From Tetrahymena thermophila SB210 (Eukaryota > Ciliophora > Oligohymenophorea > Hymenostomatida > Tetrahymenidae), in the NCBI RefSeq assembly GCF_000189635.1, contig NW_002476302.1, positions 124,001 through 188,000 on the forward strand: DNA of 64,000 nucleotides, given 5' to 3'. The position numbers and the translations under genes were made by a program. The notes under the pieces were generated by a model. The model was not told where the DNA came from. It worked only from the letters and a program-made list of their open reading frames with translations, and ran no database searches. Shown piece after piece: positions 26,629 through 39,721 of the stretch. Numbering within the stretch: position 1 is the first letter of the stretch; every line of letters begins with the position of its first letter.

Positions 26629-27862
26629 AATTATGGTCAAACTTTAGAAGTATAATTTCTTTGTTTTGAATATGTTAATTAATATCTATCTATCTAACTC
26701 TAACAACAATCTATATATTATTAAACCTTTCTTAAATTAATTTTTGTTATTTAATAAGAAAAATTTGCTTGCAATCTTATTTGAAATTTCCTATTAATTA
26801 CTTCCTTTTTTAATTAATCTTATTATTAAATGATAATTATTTTCAGTGAATTAATTTTAAATCTAATATTTATTACCATCTAAGATTTATCAACCTTTTT
26901 GCTGAAAAAACAATCTGCATTACTTATTTATTTATTTATCAATTTTTTCATTCATTTATTTTAGGATGTTTATTGCTTTCTATTTTTTAACGCCTAATTT
27001 TTATTATATCAAATTCTATTTACAATTTGCTATTTATTGAGTCTCTTCAGTCAAATTATTATTATTAGGATAGAAATTATATTGTGCTTTAATCATCACC
27101 ATTACAAATTTACAAAATAAATTTAAAAATAATACATTCAATTAATTTCATATAAAAGTGAAATAATAGAAAGTGACATCACAAATCTTTACAAATCAAA
27201 AAATATTTAACTTAAATATTAATTTGATAACAATTTAATATATCTACAACTTATTTTTATAATCTTAAAAATGAAAAAATATTTAACTTAAAAATTTAAT
27301 TTTTTTGCAATTTAATTTTTCTGCAATACATTTTTATAATCTTAAAAATAAAATAGATTATTTTAATTCTATATTTGTGTTATTTTTATAAATAAACTAA
27401 ATTCTTTTAATTTAATTGACTATAGCTCGTCTTATTATATAAAATGCTTGAAGTTAAAATATTTCATTACATGTCAAAATAAAAAATAATCTATTATTTT
27501 AATACTTTTAAAACTAAGAGAATTTAATTTATTTAATTTTTAATTTAGCTAATATAATCCTTCATTAACAAAAGTAAATAATCCTTTCATTTTTCATTCG
27601 TAAATTAATTTTTCAATTACCATATTAATTTCTTTCTTTAATACTCATTCAAAGAATTTTTTATTGGATGAAATTTTGTTAATTTATTTTTAATTAGAAT
27701 TTCTACAAAATTGTTTAAAATATTTTTATTTAATTTATACAAATATAAAATTGTTTAAATTAATATAAAAATTATAAAAAACATTAAAATTATTTTTAAC
27801 TAAATTTATTAAAATTCTTAGTAAAGCAGTTTACAAAAATAAATTTTAAATTATTCATTAAT
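26629..27862. other. Intergenic, no gene seen
   Basis: 1.2 kb of extremely AT-rich DNA upstream of the coiled-coil gene and downstream of VIT-VWA copy A. Near 27200-27350 two partly repeated stretches (AAAAATATTTAACTTAAA) occur. Nothing coding is visible. Confidence 0.6.
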
Positions 27863-30710
27863 TCATGATTTTAATAATTAATAGTTTTCAAAAAGCTTTT
27901 CTAGTTGAATAACTGGTTCTTCAATATCATTTTATTTTTTAAATCTATCAATTTATTTGTAAGCTTTCAGCAAAATATATTGATGTTAATTTGATAATTT
28001 TTAGTGGAATTTTTACAGCCAATATGTAACTACTATTGTCATCCAAATGTCTTGATTTTATTAAATGGTATCTTTTATTGGATTTAGTTGATTTACTTAA
28101 TCCGCACTAAGATCAAGAAGCCCAATTAAATTCTCAGAATATTACCACAACCCAGATGCTTTTTAAAGTTGTATTACTTTTGAATAATTATCTATCTATC
28201 CATTATTATATCTAGTTGTATCTTCATTTGTTTTATTTTATAACAAAATATTACTGGGAGTCTAAGATATATAATTACTGCTTTTATTTTAATAACTATA
28301 ACTACCACCTCCACAACAACTTGCTTTTTAGTGTGTGTTTCTTGCGATTGATAAACATTTTGATGCTTTAGAAATATTTAAATTACTTTAATATATCAAA
28401 TATTCTATATCATCTCTTTTTCCTTCAATGACTTCTTCTTATAGTTAATATTCACTACCTATAAATGCAGTATACTCACATAAGATTTAATACCTTAATA
28501 ATTTGATATTTTTATATTAAAAATAAAAAATTTACTAAATATAAATACCTGATAGCTTCATTCTTGAGCAATTCTATCATCTTATCTTAAGAAGGTTTCA
28601 TGGCATTAGAAATGTCATCAAACACATTTTCACATTTTCTTTACTAATTAATAATCACTTATCTAATTAACTGATATAGACCCATCTTATGAATATGTGC
28701 AAATTCGTTTGAAATTTGGTCTTTAATATCAACAATATACTCATCTTCTGTTTTCTAGCTACCTTAGTAAGTAGTTATCAGTTTAAATTTTATTTATTGC
28801 ACTTCTTCTAGCTTTCTATTTAAGAAAATATAAAATCTCAAAGTTTTAGATGTATCGATATAGCATATTTGCTAAGGATCAGGAACAATACAATTTATGC
28901 TATCATCATGATCTGATATCAGACTCATTTATACACCATTGAAATTTTCAAATGAGTCTTTAAGTAATTAAATTACCTAGTGTCATTTATATATTTTTGT
29001 TGATTTTATCAAATTTTAAAAATTATTACTTAAGAAATAATTTAGGAGGTATCAGTTACTTTCTAAAAATTACCACCCGTTTCATTTAAAATTTATGTAG
29101 CATATAAAAATTCGTAAGAGCCAATGCATAGTGCGTTAATATCACATTTGAATTTGTTCTTTTTGACTATTTCTAAAGCTAAGGATAAACAAAAAAATAG
29201 TTTTAAAAAATATATTTTTTAATATTAATATTAACCTGGTTAATAATCTTGGAATTCTCCATCTGTTATTATGTAAATCTTTTTTCTCAATCCATATTAG
29301 TCCTATAGATTATACATCAAATATTTTAAAGCTTAAGAAATATTAGTACCACCCATATTTGCTTAGAATTTTTCAATTTTATCTATTGAATCTTGTAAAT
29401 TTTAATCATTAACTTAAACAGATTGTGGATACATTACTGTATAGTTAGTACCAAATGATATGATATTGTAGATAGAACCTTCTGGGAGAGATTTCAAAAA
29501 GAAGATCAATGCCTATTTAGCTGTTTCTATATTAGAGCCTACCATAGAACCGCTTCTATCAATAAGAAGTAAAAACTCTGCCTTCATTAATTCTTTAAAT
29601 ATATAAGAAATAAATCATCAATATTTTTAGATATTTAAATAAAAGTTACCAATTTCATTTTAGGCTTATCTAAAAAGTTATTTTTTGACTTAAGCAATAT
29701 TAGGTACAAAATTGAGTAAGACACAATATGGAGATATTTCAGAATCGTTTTAATAGCTTGAAAGCAAAGTGACATTCTATTTATCATATTTGATTTTTAA
29801 AAATTCTAGATTTAATCCATTTTAGAAAATGGATTTTAATGTATCCTTAGAAAATTATGCAAGTATTTCAGTATGATAAGCTGTTACTTATGTGAATTTA
29901 ACCAATTTATTAAACTGATAAATATTAAATTCATTTAAAACAATGCAATCTTATTCAGTCTATGCATAAATATCACCAATTATTTTAAGATTCTCAAATA
30001 ATATTCTAATAAATCAATCAATTTATATTTCTAAAGATAAAATTAAAAATTTAAATTACTAATTTTCACTGGATCTAAATGGTAAAGTCATTTTGTAATA
30101 TTCACCTTGAAAAGTTAATTATTCTATACAGTTGAAGCAAATCAAGAATTCTTAATCATTCTCTATATTTCCTACTTAAACTTAAAAGTTCCCTCTCTAA
30201 CCTTAAAAAGAGCCTAATGCAGCAGTTTTTCCTTTTAAAATAAAAAATGAAATTAATTATCTATAAATATATAAATTTAAGGACAGATAATAAATATTAG
30301 GAATTTCTAAATAAATTTAATTTGATTATCAAATAAGCTTAAATATGTTTATTAAATTATGTAAAAGATTTTTCTTTGTCTAAATAAAAAACCAATTTAT
30401 AATCCTTAATACCTTATCTTAAAGCATTTTTATATTCTTCTTTTGCTTCCTCCTTCTCTTTAACTAGACAGTTAATTATCTTTTCATCAATCTTTATACT
30501 TAAATTATCAAAGCAAAAATCTTCAGACAAATCAAAACTAAAAGTGAAATTTTGAATGGTTTAAGTATTATTTAAGTATTTTAGCTAAAGTTAATGCTAA
30601 GCAATAGATCCCTTAACTTAGAAATTATATTAAATATCAGTCTCATAAATTCTTTGGGAATGGCCGTAATGGCAATAAAATTACACCTTTGAATTAAAGC
30701 ACTCGAGCAT
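27863..30710 (-). CDS. VIT + von Willebrand factor A protein, copy A
   Basis: Seven exons: 30710-30413, 30231-30060, 30005-29650, 29592-29236, 29178-29060, 28976-28549, 28493-27863. They give 786 residues. The N-terminal ~150 residues are a VIT (vault/inter-alpha-trypsin) domain, with [19 protein letters not shown] its signature. A VWA domain follows at ~281-455. The metal-ion-dependent adhesion site is complete: D287-x-S289-x-S291 in DRSGSM, T358 in GGTN and D386 in TDGE. After it come a helical region and a C-terminal part with [12 protein letters not shown]. No signal peptide or membrane helix is seen, so the protein is likely intracellular, as for VWA5A-type proteins. It is the first of three tandem paralogues with the same intron positions. 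The function in ciliates is not known to me. Confidence 0.9.
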
Positions 30711-31856
30711 TTTTTATGTTATTCTCAAATATTTAATCAAGTAAATTTACTTATTTTTTATTTTTTATTATTTTAACGTAATTTGCCTTAAACAATTTAA
30801 AGATGTAATAATTTATTAATAGTATTTATTTATCTATTAATCTTTTGATATTCACTTTTATAATTATAATTCTGATTAATTCAATTTTTAAATTGTTTGA
30901 TTTTTTATTTGATTATTGATGATAAATTCTGGTTAAATACTTTTAATATTAAATTTGAGAATAAATAACATTTTTTCAAATAATCTAATCTCAAATTTAA
31001 TCCTTTATTTTCTTGTAAGATATTATTTATTCTTTTTGTTTAAATACATTAATTAATATTAATATATCGTCTAAAATATTTAAAGAAAGTAAATATACTT
31101 ATTTTTTAATATTTAAATATTAATGTTGTTTGTCTTCTACAATTTAAAGCTATTTTTATTTATTGATAGTATCTATTTATATATTTGTCTTTCATTTAAT
31201 ATTCACTTTCATTATTAAAATTCTGATTAATTAAATTTTAAAGATGTTTTATTCTATATTTGATTTTTGATTATAAATTCTGATTAAATATTTTTAATAT
31301 TAAATACTAATTAAATATATTCCTAACTATCTTTGAAAAAATTAATATTTTTTTAAATTATATAATCTCAAATTTATCTTAAATTATTTTATTTATTTTT
31401 TGTTAAATATTTATTTATTATCTTTATTTATATATATTAATATCTAATTCATTTTAATAAATAATCAAGAGAAATAAATGTTCTTTTTAAGTTTTAAAGT
31501 GAATTATCATTTGCTTTTTGGAAAATATTCATTTAAAATTAAAGAATATTTTAGGAATTATGTTGAATTTTTATCTTATAAAAAAGGAAATTTTGTAATA
31601 AATAAATTTAATTTAAATTTTTAGGGTCTGATTTTGAATGAGAGATATGTAGCAGATATATGGGACTAAAATTTTCTATTAATTTTTATGATTAAATAGA
31701 TAGTAAAAAAAATTAAATCTTTAAAAAATATTTCATATTATTTATTTTTGATAAAATTAAAAAATTAAAAAACATGAATTGTACAATAAAATATTTTTAT
31801 TAAAATATATGTAAAGTTAATAAAAAAAATAAATTTTAATTTATTCATTCATAAAT
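30711..31856. other. Repeat-bearing spacer between VIT-VWA copies A and B
   Basis: About 1.1 kb. It contains two diverged copies of one ~300-bp module, at ~30790-30990 and ~31140-31330, recognisable by 'ATTCTGATTAATT' and 'TTTTTAATATTAAAT' blocks. A further copy lies upstream of copy B near 34780-34960. These are relics of repeated local duplication. No gene was seen. Confidence 0.65.
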
Positions 31857-34697
31857 TCATGATTTTTATAATTAATAATTTTCAAAAAGCTTATCTAGTT
31901 AAATAGTTGGTTCTTCAATATCATTTTATTTTTTAAATCTATCTATTTATTTGTAAGCTTTCAGCAAAATATATTGATGCTAATTTGATTATTTTTAGTG
32001 GAATTTTTACAGCCAATATGCAACTACTATTGTCATCCAAATGTCTTGATTTTATTAAATGGTATCTTTTATTGGATTTAGTTGATTTACTTAATCAGCA
32101 CTAAGATTAAGAAGCCCAATTAAATTCTCAGAATATTACCACAACCCAGATGCTTTTTAAAGTTATATTACTTTTGAATAATTATCTATCTATCCATTAT
32201 TATATCTAATTGTATCTTCATTTGTTTTATTTTATGAAATATCGCTGGGAGTCTAAGATATATAATTACTACTTTTATTTTAGTAGCTATAACTTCCACC
32301 TCCACAACAACCTGCAGATGACTTTTTTAAATATCTATTACTTTATGCACTCAAAGTTATACTGGGTATAGTAATATTTTAATTGTTATAATCATATCTT
32401 TCTTATTTAATAGCTTTTTCTTATATTTAATATTCACTACCTACAAATGCAGTATATTCACATAAGATTTAATACCTAAATAATTTGATATTTTTATATT
32501 AAATATAAATAATTTACTAAATATAAATACCTAATAGCTTCATTCTTGAGCAATTCTGTCATCTTATCTTAAGAAAGTTTCATGGCATTAGAAATATCAT
32601 CAAACACATTTTCGCATTTTCTTTACTTATTAATAATCACTTATCTAATTAACTGGTAAAGACCCATCTTATGAATATGTGCAAATTCGTTTGAAATTTG
32701 GTCTTTAATATCAACAACATACTCATCTTCTGTTTTCTAGCTGCCTTAGTAAGTAGTTATCAGTTTAAATTTTATTTGTTACACTTCTTCTAGCTTTCTA
32801 TTTAAGAAAATATAAAATCTCAAAGTTTTAGATGTATCGATATAGCAAATTTGTTATGGATGAGGAACAATACAATTTATGCTATCATCATGATCTGATG
32901 TCAGACTCATTTATATGCTGTTAAAGTTTTCAAATGAGTCTTTAAGTAATTAAATTACCTAATATTATTTAAAAATTTTTAATTGATTGTATCAAATTTA
33001 GAAATTATTACTTTAGAAATTATTTAAGTGGTTTCAGTTACTTACTAAAAATAACCTCCTGTTTCATTTAAAATTTATTTAGCATATAAAAATTCGTATG
33101 AGCCAATGCATAGTGCATTGATATCACATCTAAGTTTGTTCTTCTTTACTATCTCTAAAGCTAAAGATAACAAAAAAATAGTTTTTAAAAAATAATTTTT
33201 AAAATAAATATAAACCTTGCAAATAATCTTGGAATTCTCCATCTGTTATTATGTAAATCTTTTTTCTCAATCCATATTAATCCTATAGATTATACATCAA
33301 ATATTTTAAAGCTTGAGAGATCTTAGTACCACCCATATCTGCTTAGAATTTTTCAATTTTATCTATTGAATCTTGCAAATTTTAATCGTTAAATTATACA
33401 GATTGTGTATACATTACTGTATAGTCATAACCAAAAGATATGATATTGTAAATAGAGCCTTCTGGGAGAGATTTCAAAAAGAAGATCAATGCCTATTTAG
33501 CTGTTTCGATATTAGAGCCTGCCATAGAACCACTTCTATCAATAAGAAGTAAAAACTCTGACTTCATTAATTCTTTAAAAATATAAGAAATTTAAATAAA
33601 TCAATCAATATTCTTAGGGATTCACAAAAGTTACCTTTTTCATTTTAGGCTTATATTAAAAGTGATTTTTTGACTTAAACAATATTAGGTACAAAATTGA
33701 GTAAGACACAATATGGAGATATTTCAGAATCATTTTAATAGTTTGAAAGTAAAGTGACATTCTATTTATCATATTTGATTCTTAAGAACTCTAAATTAAA
33801 TCCATTTTAGAAAATGCATTTTAATGTTTCTTTAGAAAACTATGCAAATATTTCAGTATGATAAGCTGCTACTTATGTGAATTTGACCAATTAATTAAAC
33901 TGAGAATTATTAAATTCATTTGAAACAATGCAATCTTATTTAGTCTATGCACAAATATCACCAATTATTTTAAGATTCTCAAATGATATTCTAATAAATT
34001 AATCAATTAATATTTGTCAAAAATAAAATTAAAAATTTAATTTACTAATTTTTATTCTATATAAATGGTAAAGTCATATTGTAATATTCACCTTGAAGAG
34101 TTAATTATTCTATACAGTTAAAGCAAATCAAGAATTCTTAACCATTCTTTATATTTCCTACTTCAACTAAAAAGCTCCCTCTCTAACCTTAAAAAGAGCC
34201 TAGTGCAGCAGATTTCCCTTTTAATATAAAAAGTAAAATTAATTATCAGTGCATCTATTAATTTAATGACATATAATTAATATTAGGAATTTCTAAATAA
34301 ATTTTAATTTTATTATCAAATAAGTATAAACATACTTTATTAAATTATGTAAAAAATTTTCCCTTGACTAAATAAAAATCAATTTAAAATCCTTAATACC
34401 TTATCTTAGAGCATTTTTATATTCTTCTTTTGCCTCCTCTTTCTCTTTAACTAGGCAATTAATTATTTTTTCATCAAATTTTATACTTAAATTATCAAAG
34501 CAAAAATCTTCAGACAAATCAAAACTAAAAGAGAAGTTTTGGATGGTTTAAGTATTATTTATGTATTTTAGTTCAAGTTAATGGTAAGCAATAGATCCCT
34601 TAACTTAGAAATTATATTAAATATCAGTTTCATAAATTCTTTGGGAACGGCCGTAATGGCAATAGAATTATATCTTTTAACCAAAAAAATTGATCAT
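31857..34697 (-). CDS. VIT + von Willebrand factor A protein, copy B
   Basis: Seven exons: 34697-34400, 34217-34046, 33990-33635, 33572-33216, 33160-33042, 32958-32531, 32475-31857. They give 782 residues. Exons 1-6 have exactly the same lengths as copy A (298, 172, 356, 357, 119, 428), so no coding indel separates the two there. The VIT and VWA domains are intact, with DRSGSM, GGTK and TDGE keeping all MIDAS residues. The start differs (MINFFGQK instead of copy A's MLECFNSK). In the last exon the segment between the conserved GSEYQ and [11 protein letters not shown] is unrelated in sequence to copy A, although both flanks are nearly identical. Probably functional; the role is presumably related to copy A. 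Confidence 0.9.
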
Positions 34698-35574
34698 ATT
34701 TTATTTTTTTCTCTAATATTTAAGGAGAATAAATATTTTTTTTTAATTTTTTATATTTTTTTATGATTTTCCTTCTATAATTTAAAGCTGAAGTAATTTA
34801 TTAATAGTATTTATTTATCTATCTATCTTTTGGTATCCATTATTATAATTATAATTCTGATTAATTCAATTTTTAACATGTTTGATTCTATATTTGATTA
34901 TTGATGATAAATTCTGGTTTAATATTTTTAATATTAAATACTAATTAAATAGATTCCAAACTATTTTTGAAAAAATTAATCATATTCAAAATACCTAATC
35001 TTAAATTTATCCATTATTTTCTTATAAGATATCTATTTATTATCTTTATTTTCATTAATATCTAATTTACTTAATTTATAAATAATCAAAGAAAGGAAAT
35101 ATAATTTTTAAACAATAAAGTGAATTATCATTATTTGCTTTTTGAAAGATTATCTTATAAAAAATAAAGAATAGTTTATGAAATTCTGTAGTTCCTTATA
35201 TATTAAAGCTCCCCATTCCCATTTTTAATCCCTACCCTAAATTGGCTTAAGAATATTAATTAAAAATTTTATAAAAACCAATAACTATTAATCGCAACGC
35301 TCCCCAAATTGAAGTGTTAATAATTGTTTTTAATTTTTATTAAATATTTTATTAAAAAGTAAGATTTTTTATAATTCAAGCAATTTTTTATTGGACTAAA
35401 TAATGTATAGTAAGTTATAAAGTTGTTATTATTTCTAAAAGCTTTTTTTAAAATACTTAAAGTAAATTTATAAAAATACAGACTTAAAAAATATTAAAAG
35501 TAATTTAAAATCATTTTTATTAAAATTCTAAAAGTACATAAATTAATTAAAATAAGTTTTATTTATTAATTAAT
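34698..35574. other. Spacer between VIT-VWA copies B and C
   Basis: 0.9 kb with another copy of the upstream module (34780-34960). A patch at ~35205-35300 is less AT-rich than its surroundings, with several CCC/CCCC runs (CTCCCCATTCCCA, CGCTCCCCAAA). It has no open frame of note and its role is unknown. Confidence 0.5.
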
Positions 35575-38500
35575 TCATTATTACTATAATTAATAATTTT
35601 CAAAAAGCTTTTCTAGTTGAATAACTGGTTCTTCAATATCATTTTATTTTTTAAATCTATCAATTTATTTGTAAGCTTTCAGCAAAATATATTAATGTTA
35701 ATTTGATTATTTTTAATGGAATTTTTAAAGCCAATATGTAACTACTATTGTTATCCAAATATCTTGATTTTATTAAATATTATCTTTTATTGGATTTAGT
35801 TGATTTACTTAATCGACACTAAGATTCAGAAACCCAATTAAATTTTCAGAATATGACCACAACCCAGATACTTTTTAAAGTTATATTACTTTTGAATAAT
35901 TATCTATCTATCCATTATTATATCCAATTGTATTTTTGTTTATTTTATTTTATAACTAAAAATAACTGTGAGTCGAAGATATATTATTACTACTTTTATT
36001 TTAATAATTATAATTATTACTTGAACCTCCACAACAACCACTACCATCAGATTTTCTTGGATTTTTATAACTTGAATTTATAATTCTACTTTTATTTTTT
36101 ATTTTATCCAATTACTAATTTTTTTGAGTGAATTTTTGAAGAAAAGTATCATTATTTTATTCTATTGGACACAAACATATATCCATTTCCATTTCAATTT
36201 CATCTATTTCTCTTCTTATTTATTCTTTTAAGTTATTAAAACATTCAGAAGCAAACAAACATTCTTTTTAGATTTCATGAATATCATTTTCATATATTCC
36301 TCCTATAGACCATTTTTTTTTAATTTAATTTTCACTACCTACAAATGCAGTATACTCACATAAGATTTAATACCTTAATAATTTGATATTTTTATATTAA
36401 AAATAAAAAATATACTAAATATAAATACCTAATAGCTTCATTCTTGAGCAATTCTGTCATCTTATCTTAAGAAAGTTTCATGGCATTAGAAATATCATCA
36501 AACACATTTTCACATTTTCTTTACTAATTAATAATCACTTATCTAATTAACTAGTATAAACCCATCTTATGAATATGTGCAAATTCGTTTGAAATTTGGT
36601 CTTTAATATCAACAATATACTCATCTTCTGTTTTTTAGCTCCCTTAGTAAGTAGTTGTCAGTTTAAATTTTATTTATTGCACTTCTTCTAGCTTTCTATT
36701 TAAGAAAATATAAAATCTCAAAGTTTTAGATGTATCGATATAGCATATTTGTTAAGGATGAGGAACAATACAATTTATGCAATCATCATGATCTGATGTC
36801 ATACTCATTTATATGCTGTTAAAGTTTTCAAATGAGTCTTTAAGTAATTAAATTACCTAATATTATTTATATATTTTAATTGATTGTATCAAATTTAGAA
36901 ATTATTACTTAAGAAATAATTTAGGAGGTATCAGTTACTTTCTAAAAATTACCTCCTGTTTCATTTAAAATTTATTTAGCATATAAAAATTCATAAAAGC
37001 CAATGCACAGTGCATTGATATCACACCTATGTTTGTTCTTCTTGACTACCTCTAATGCTAAAGGTAAACAAAAAAATAGTTTTAAAAAAAATAATTTTTA
37101 AAATTAATATTAACCTGATTAAGAATCTCCGAATTCTCCATCTGTTATTACGTAAATCTTTTTTCTCAATCCATATTAGTCCTATAGATTATACATCAAA
37201 TACCTTAAAGCTTAAGAAATATAAGACCCATATCTGCTTAGAATTTTTCAATTTTATCTATTGAATCTTGTAAATTTTAATCATTAACTTAAACAGATTG
37301 TGGATACATTACTGTATAGTCAGTACCAAATGATATGATATTGTAGATAGAACCTTCTGGGAGAGATTTCAAAAAGAAGATCAATGCCTATTTAGCTGTT
37401 TCTATATTAGAACCTTGCATAGAACCACTTCTATCAATAAGAAGTAAAAACTCTGCCTTCATTAATTCTTTAAAAATATAAGAAATAAATCAATCACATA
37501 TTTTTAGATATTTTTTTAAAAGTTACCTATTTCATTTTAGGCTTATCTAAAAAGTTATTTTTTGACTTAAGCAGTATTAGGTACAAAATTGAGTAAGACA
37601 CAATATGGAGATATTTCAGAATCATTTTAATAGCTTGAAAGCAAAGTGACATTCTATTTATCATATTTGATCTTTAAAAATTCTAGATTCAATCCATTTA
37701 AGAAAATCTATTTTAATGTTTCTTTAGAAAACTATGCAAATACTTCAGTATGATAAGCTGTAACTTATGTGAATCTAACCAAATTATTAAACTGAGAATT
37801 ATTAAATTCATTTGAAACAATACAATCTTATTCAGTTTATGCATAAATATCACCAATTATTTTAAGATTCTCAAATGATATTCTAATAAATCAATCAATT
37901 AATATTTGTAAAAAAAAAATTAAAAACATAATTTACTAATTTTCATTCTTTATAAATGGCAAAGTCATATTGTAATATTCACCTTGTAGAGTTAATTATT
38001 CTATGTAATTAAAGCAAATCAAGAATTCTTAATCTTTCTCAATATTTCCTACTTAAACTTAAAAGTACCCTCTCTAATCTTAAAATGAGCCTAGTGCAGC
38101 TGTTTTTCCTTTTAAAATAAATAATGAAATTAATTATCAATAAAAGTATAAATTTAAGGGCATATTATCAATATTAAGTTTTTCTAGATAAATCTTAATT
38201 TTATTATTAAGTAAGCGTAAAAATGATTTATTAAATTATGTAAAAAAATTTTCCTTTATTAACATAAAAAAAAAGTAATGAATTTAAAATCTTTAATAAC
38301 CTTATCTTAGAGCATTTTGATATTCTAATTTTGCCTCCTGTTTCTCTTTAACTAGGCAGCTAATTATTTTTTCATCTATCTTTATACTTAAATTATCAAA
38401 GCAAAAATCTTCAGGCAAGCCAAAACCAAAAGTGAAATTTTTAATAGTTTAAGTATTATTAATGTATTTTAACTGAAGTTAATGATAAGCAATAGAGCCC

Positions 38501-38598
38501 TTAACTTAGAAATTATATAAAACATCTTTCTCATCAATTGTTAGGAAATGGTCGTAACTGCAAGAGAAGGATACTTTTTAATTGAAACAATCCAGCAT
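35575..38598 (-). pseudogene. VIT-VWA copy C, frameshifted in the MIDAS loop
   Basis: Same architecture as copies A and B. Exons: 38598-38301, 38108-37937, 37882-37527, 37467-37115, 37057-36939, 36856-36429, 36373-35575. Exons 1, 2, 3, 5 and 6 match A and B in length to the base. Exon 4 is 353 nt instead of 357, because four bases are missing around 37222-37230, where A and B encode the MIDAS Gly-Gly-Thr. The frame shifts and meets TGA at 37196-37198. All other exons stay open, including an enlarged last exon with extra sequence (for example EMEMDICLCPIEQ) before GSGCCGGSS. Either this is a very recent pseudogene or the deletion is a sequencing error in this copy. If real, only a truncated protein of ~365 residues would be made. 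Confidence 0.8.
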
Positions 38599-39721
38599 TT
38601 TTTATTTTTGTCTCAAATCTTTAAAACAATTGAATTTACTTATTAATTAATTGTTTATATATTTAATGTAATTTGCCATCTACAATTTGAAGTTGTAATA
38701 ATTTATTGATAATATTTAATTATCTATCTTTTAAAGATAATTCATTTTTATAAATATAATTCTGATGAATTCAATTTTTCATATGTTTGATTTTATATTT
38801 GATTATTGATAATAAATTCTGATAAGAAATTTTTAATATTGAATACTAAATAATAAAATAGATTTCAAATTACTAATTCTCAAATATATTTCTTTTATTT
38901 TTTGTTAAGATACTTATTTGTTCTCCTAGTTTTTTGGATAATATCTAATTTACTAATAATATAAATATTATCAGACAAGAACGTTTTAATACATTATTTA
39001 TTAATTTATTTATGATTTTTGCATACATTTTAAAATGAATTACCATATTCCTTATCTAAATTTTCCAAAATTTTAACATTAGGGGACTTTTAAAAGGAAT
39101 ACCGATATTTAATTTTTAGAGATGAAAAATTGAGGTTATTAATTTTCTTATCATTCTTTGAAGTAAAAATTTTTCATATAATTCATTTTTACAAATATAA
39201 TTATGATGAATTAAATTTTTCATATGTTTGATAATATATTTGATATTTCTTTTATTTTTTGTTGTTCTCCTTGTTTTTTGTTTAATATCTAATTTACTAA
39301 TAATATAAATATTATCAGACAAACACGATTTAATACATTATTTATTAATTTATAAATGATTTTTGCATAAATTTTAAAATGAATTACCATATTCCTTATT
39401 TAAGTGTTCCAAAATTTAAACATTAGGAGATATTTAAAAGGAATACCGATATTTAATTTTTAGAGATGAAAAATTGAGGTTATTAATTTTCTTATTATTC
39501 TTTTTGGTAAAAATTTTTCATAAAAGTACCTTTAAATCAAAGTAAAATTGATAATAGAATAATGAAAAATTTTATAAAAAATTTTGAAATTAAAAGTAAA
39601 ATAAAAACAAAAAAATGATTAATTTAATATAAATTAAAATACAAGAAAATTTATTATGTTTATTATTTATTAATATTTCTTTAAAAGTTAATTTAAAATA
39701 AAACAAATTTAAAAAGTGAAA
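38599..39721. other. Intergenic region holding a tandem duplication
   Basis: Lies upstream of VIT-VWA copy C and downstream of the membrane-protein gene. No coding frame is convincing; most of it is the duplication listed at 38738-39525. Confidence 0.6.
38738..39525. repeat. Non-coding tandem duplication, two unequal units
   Basis: Unit 1 (~38738-39178) and unit 2 (~39179-39525) share long stretches, among them AAATATTATCAGACAA, AGGAATACCGATATTTAATT and AGATGAAAAATTGAGGTTAT. Unit 2 lacks ~90 bp present in unit 1. The duplication is direct and local, with point differences and small indels. Confidence 0.8.

Larger units (their letters stand above)
27863..38598. repeat. Tandem triplication of a ~3.7-4.0 kb gene unit
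   Basis: Three head-to-tail copies, with stop codons at 27863, 31857 and 35575 (spacing 3994 and 3718 bp). Exons, introns and part of the upstream spacer are shared. Exons are near-identical over long runs; introns keep position but vary in length and sequence. Confidence 0.9.

Noticed and set aside
35205-35300. Locally C-rich patch that might be an RNA gene
   Set aside because: No stable stem could be drawn and no known RNA motif was seen; it is noted only as a composition change.
34581-36083. Short + strand open frames within the VIT-VWA array
   Set aside because: Antisense to exons of copies B and C; the minus-strand frames carry the VIT/VWA motifs.
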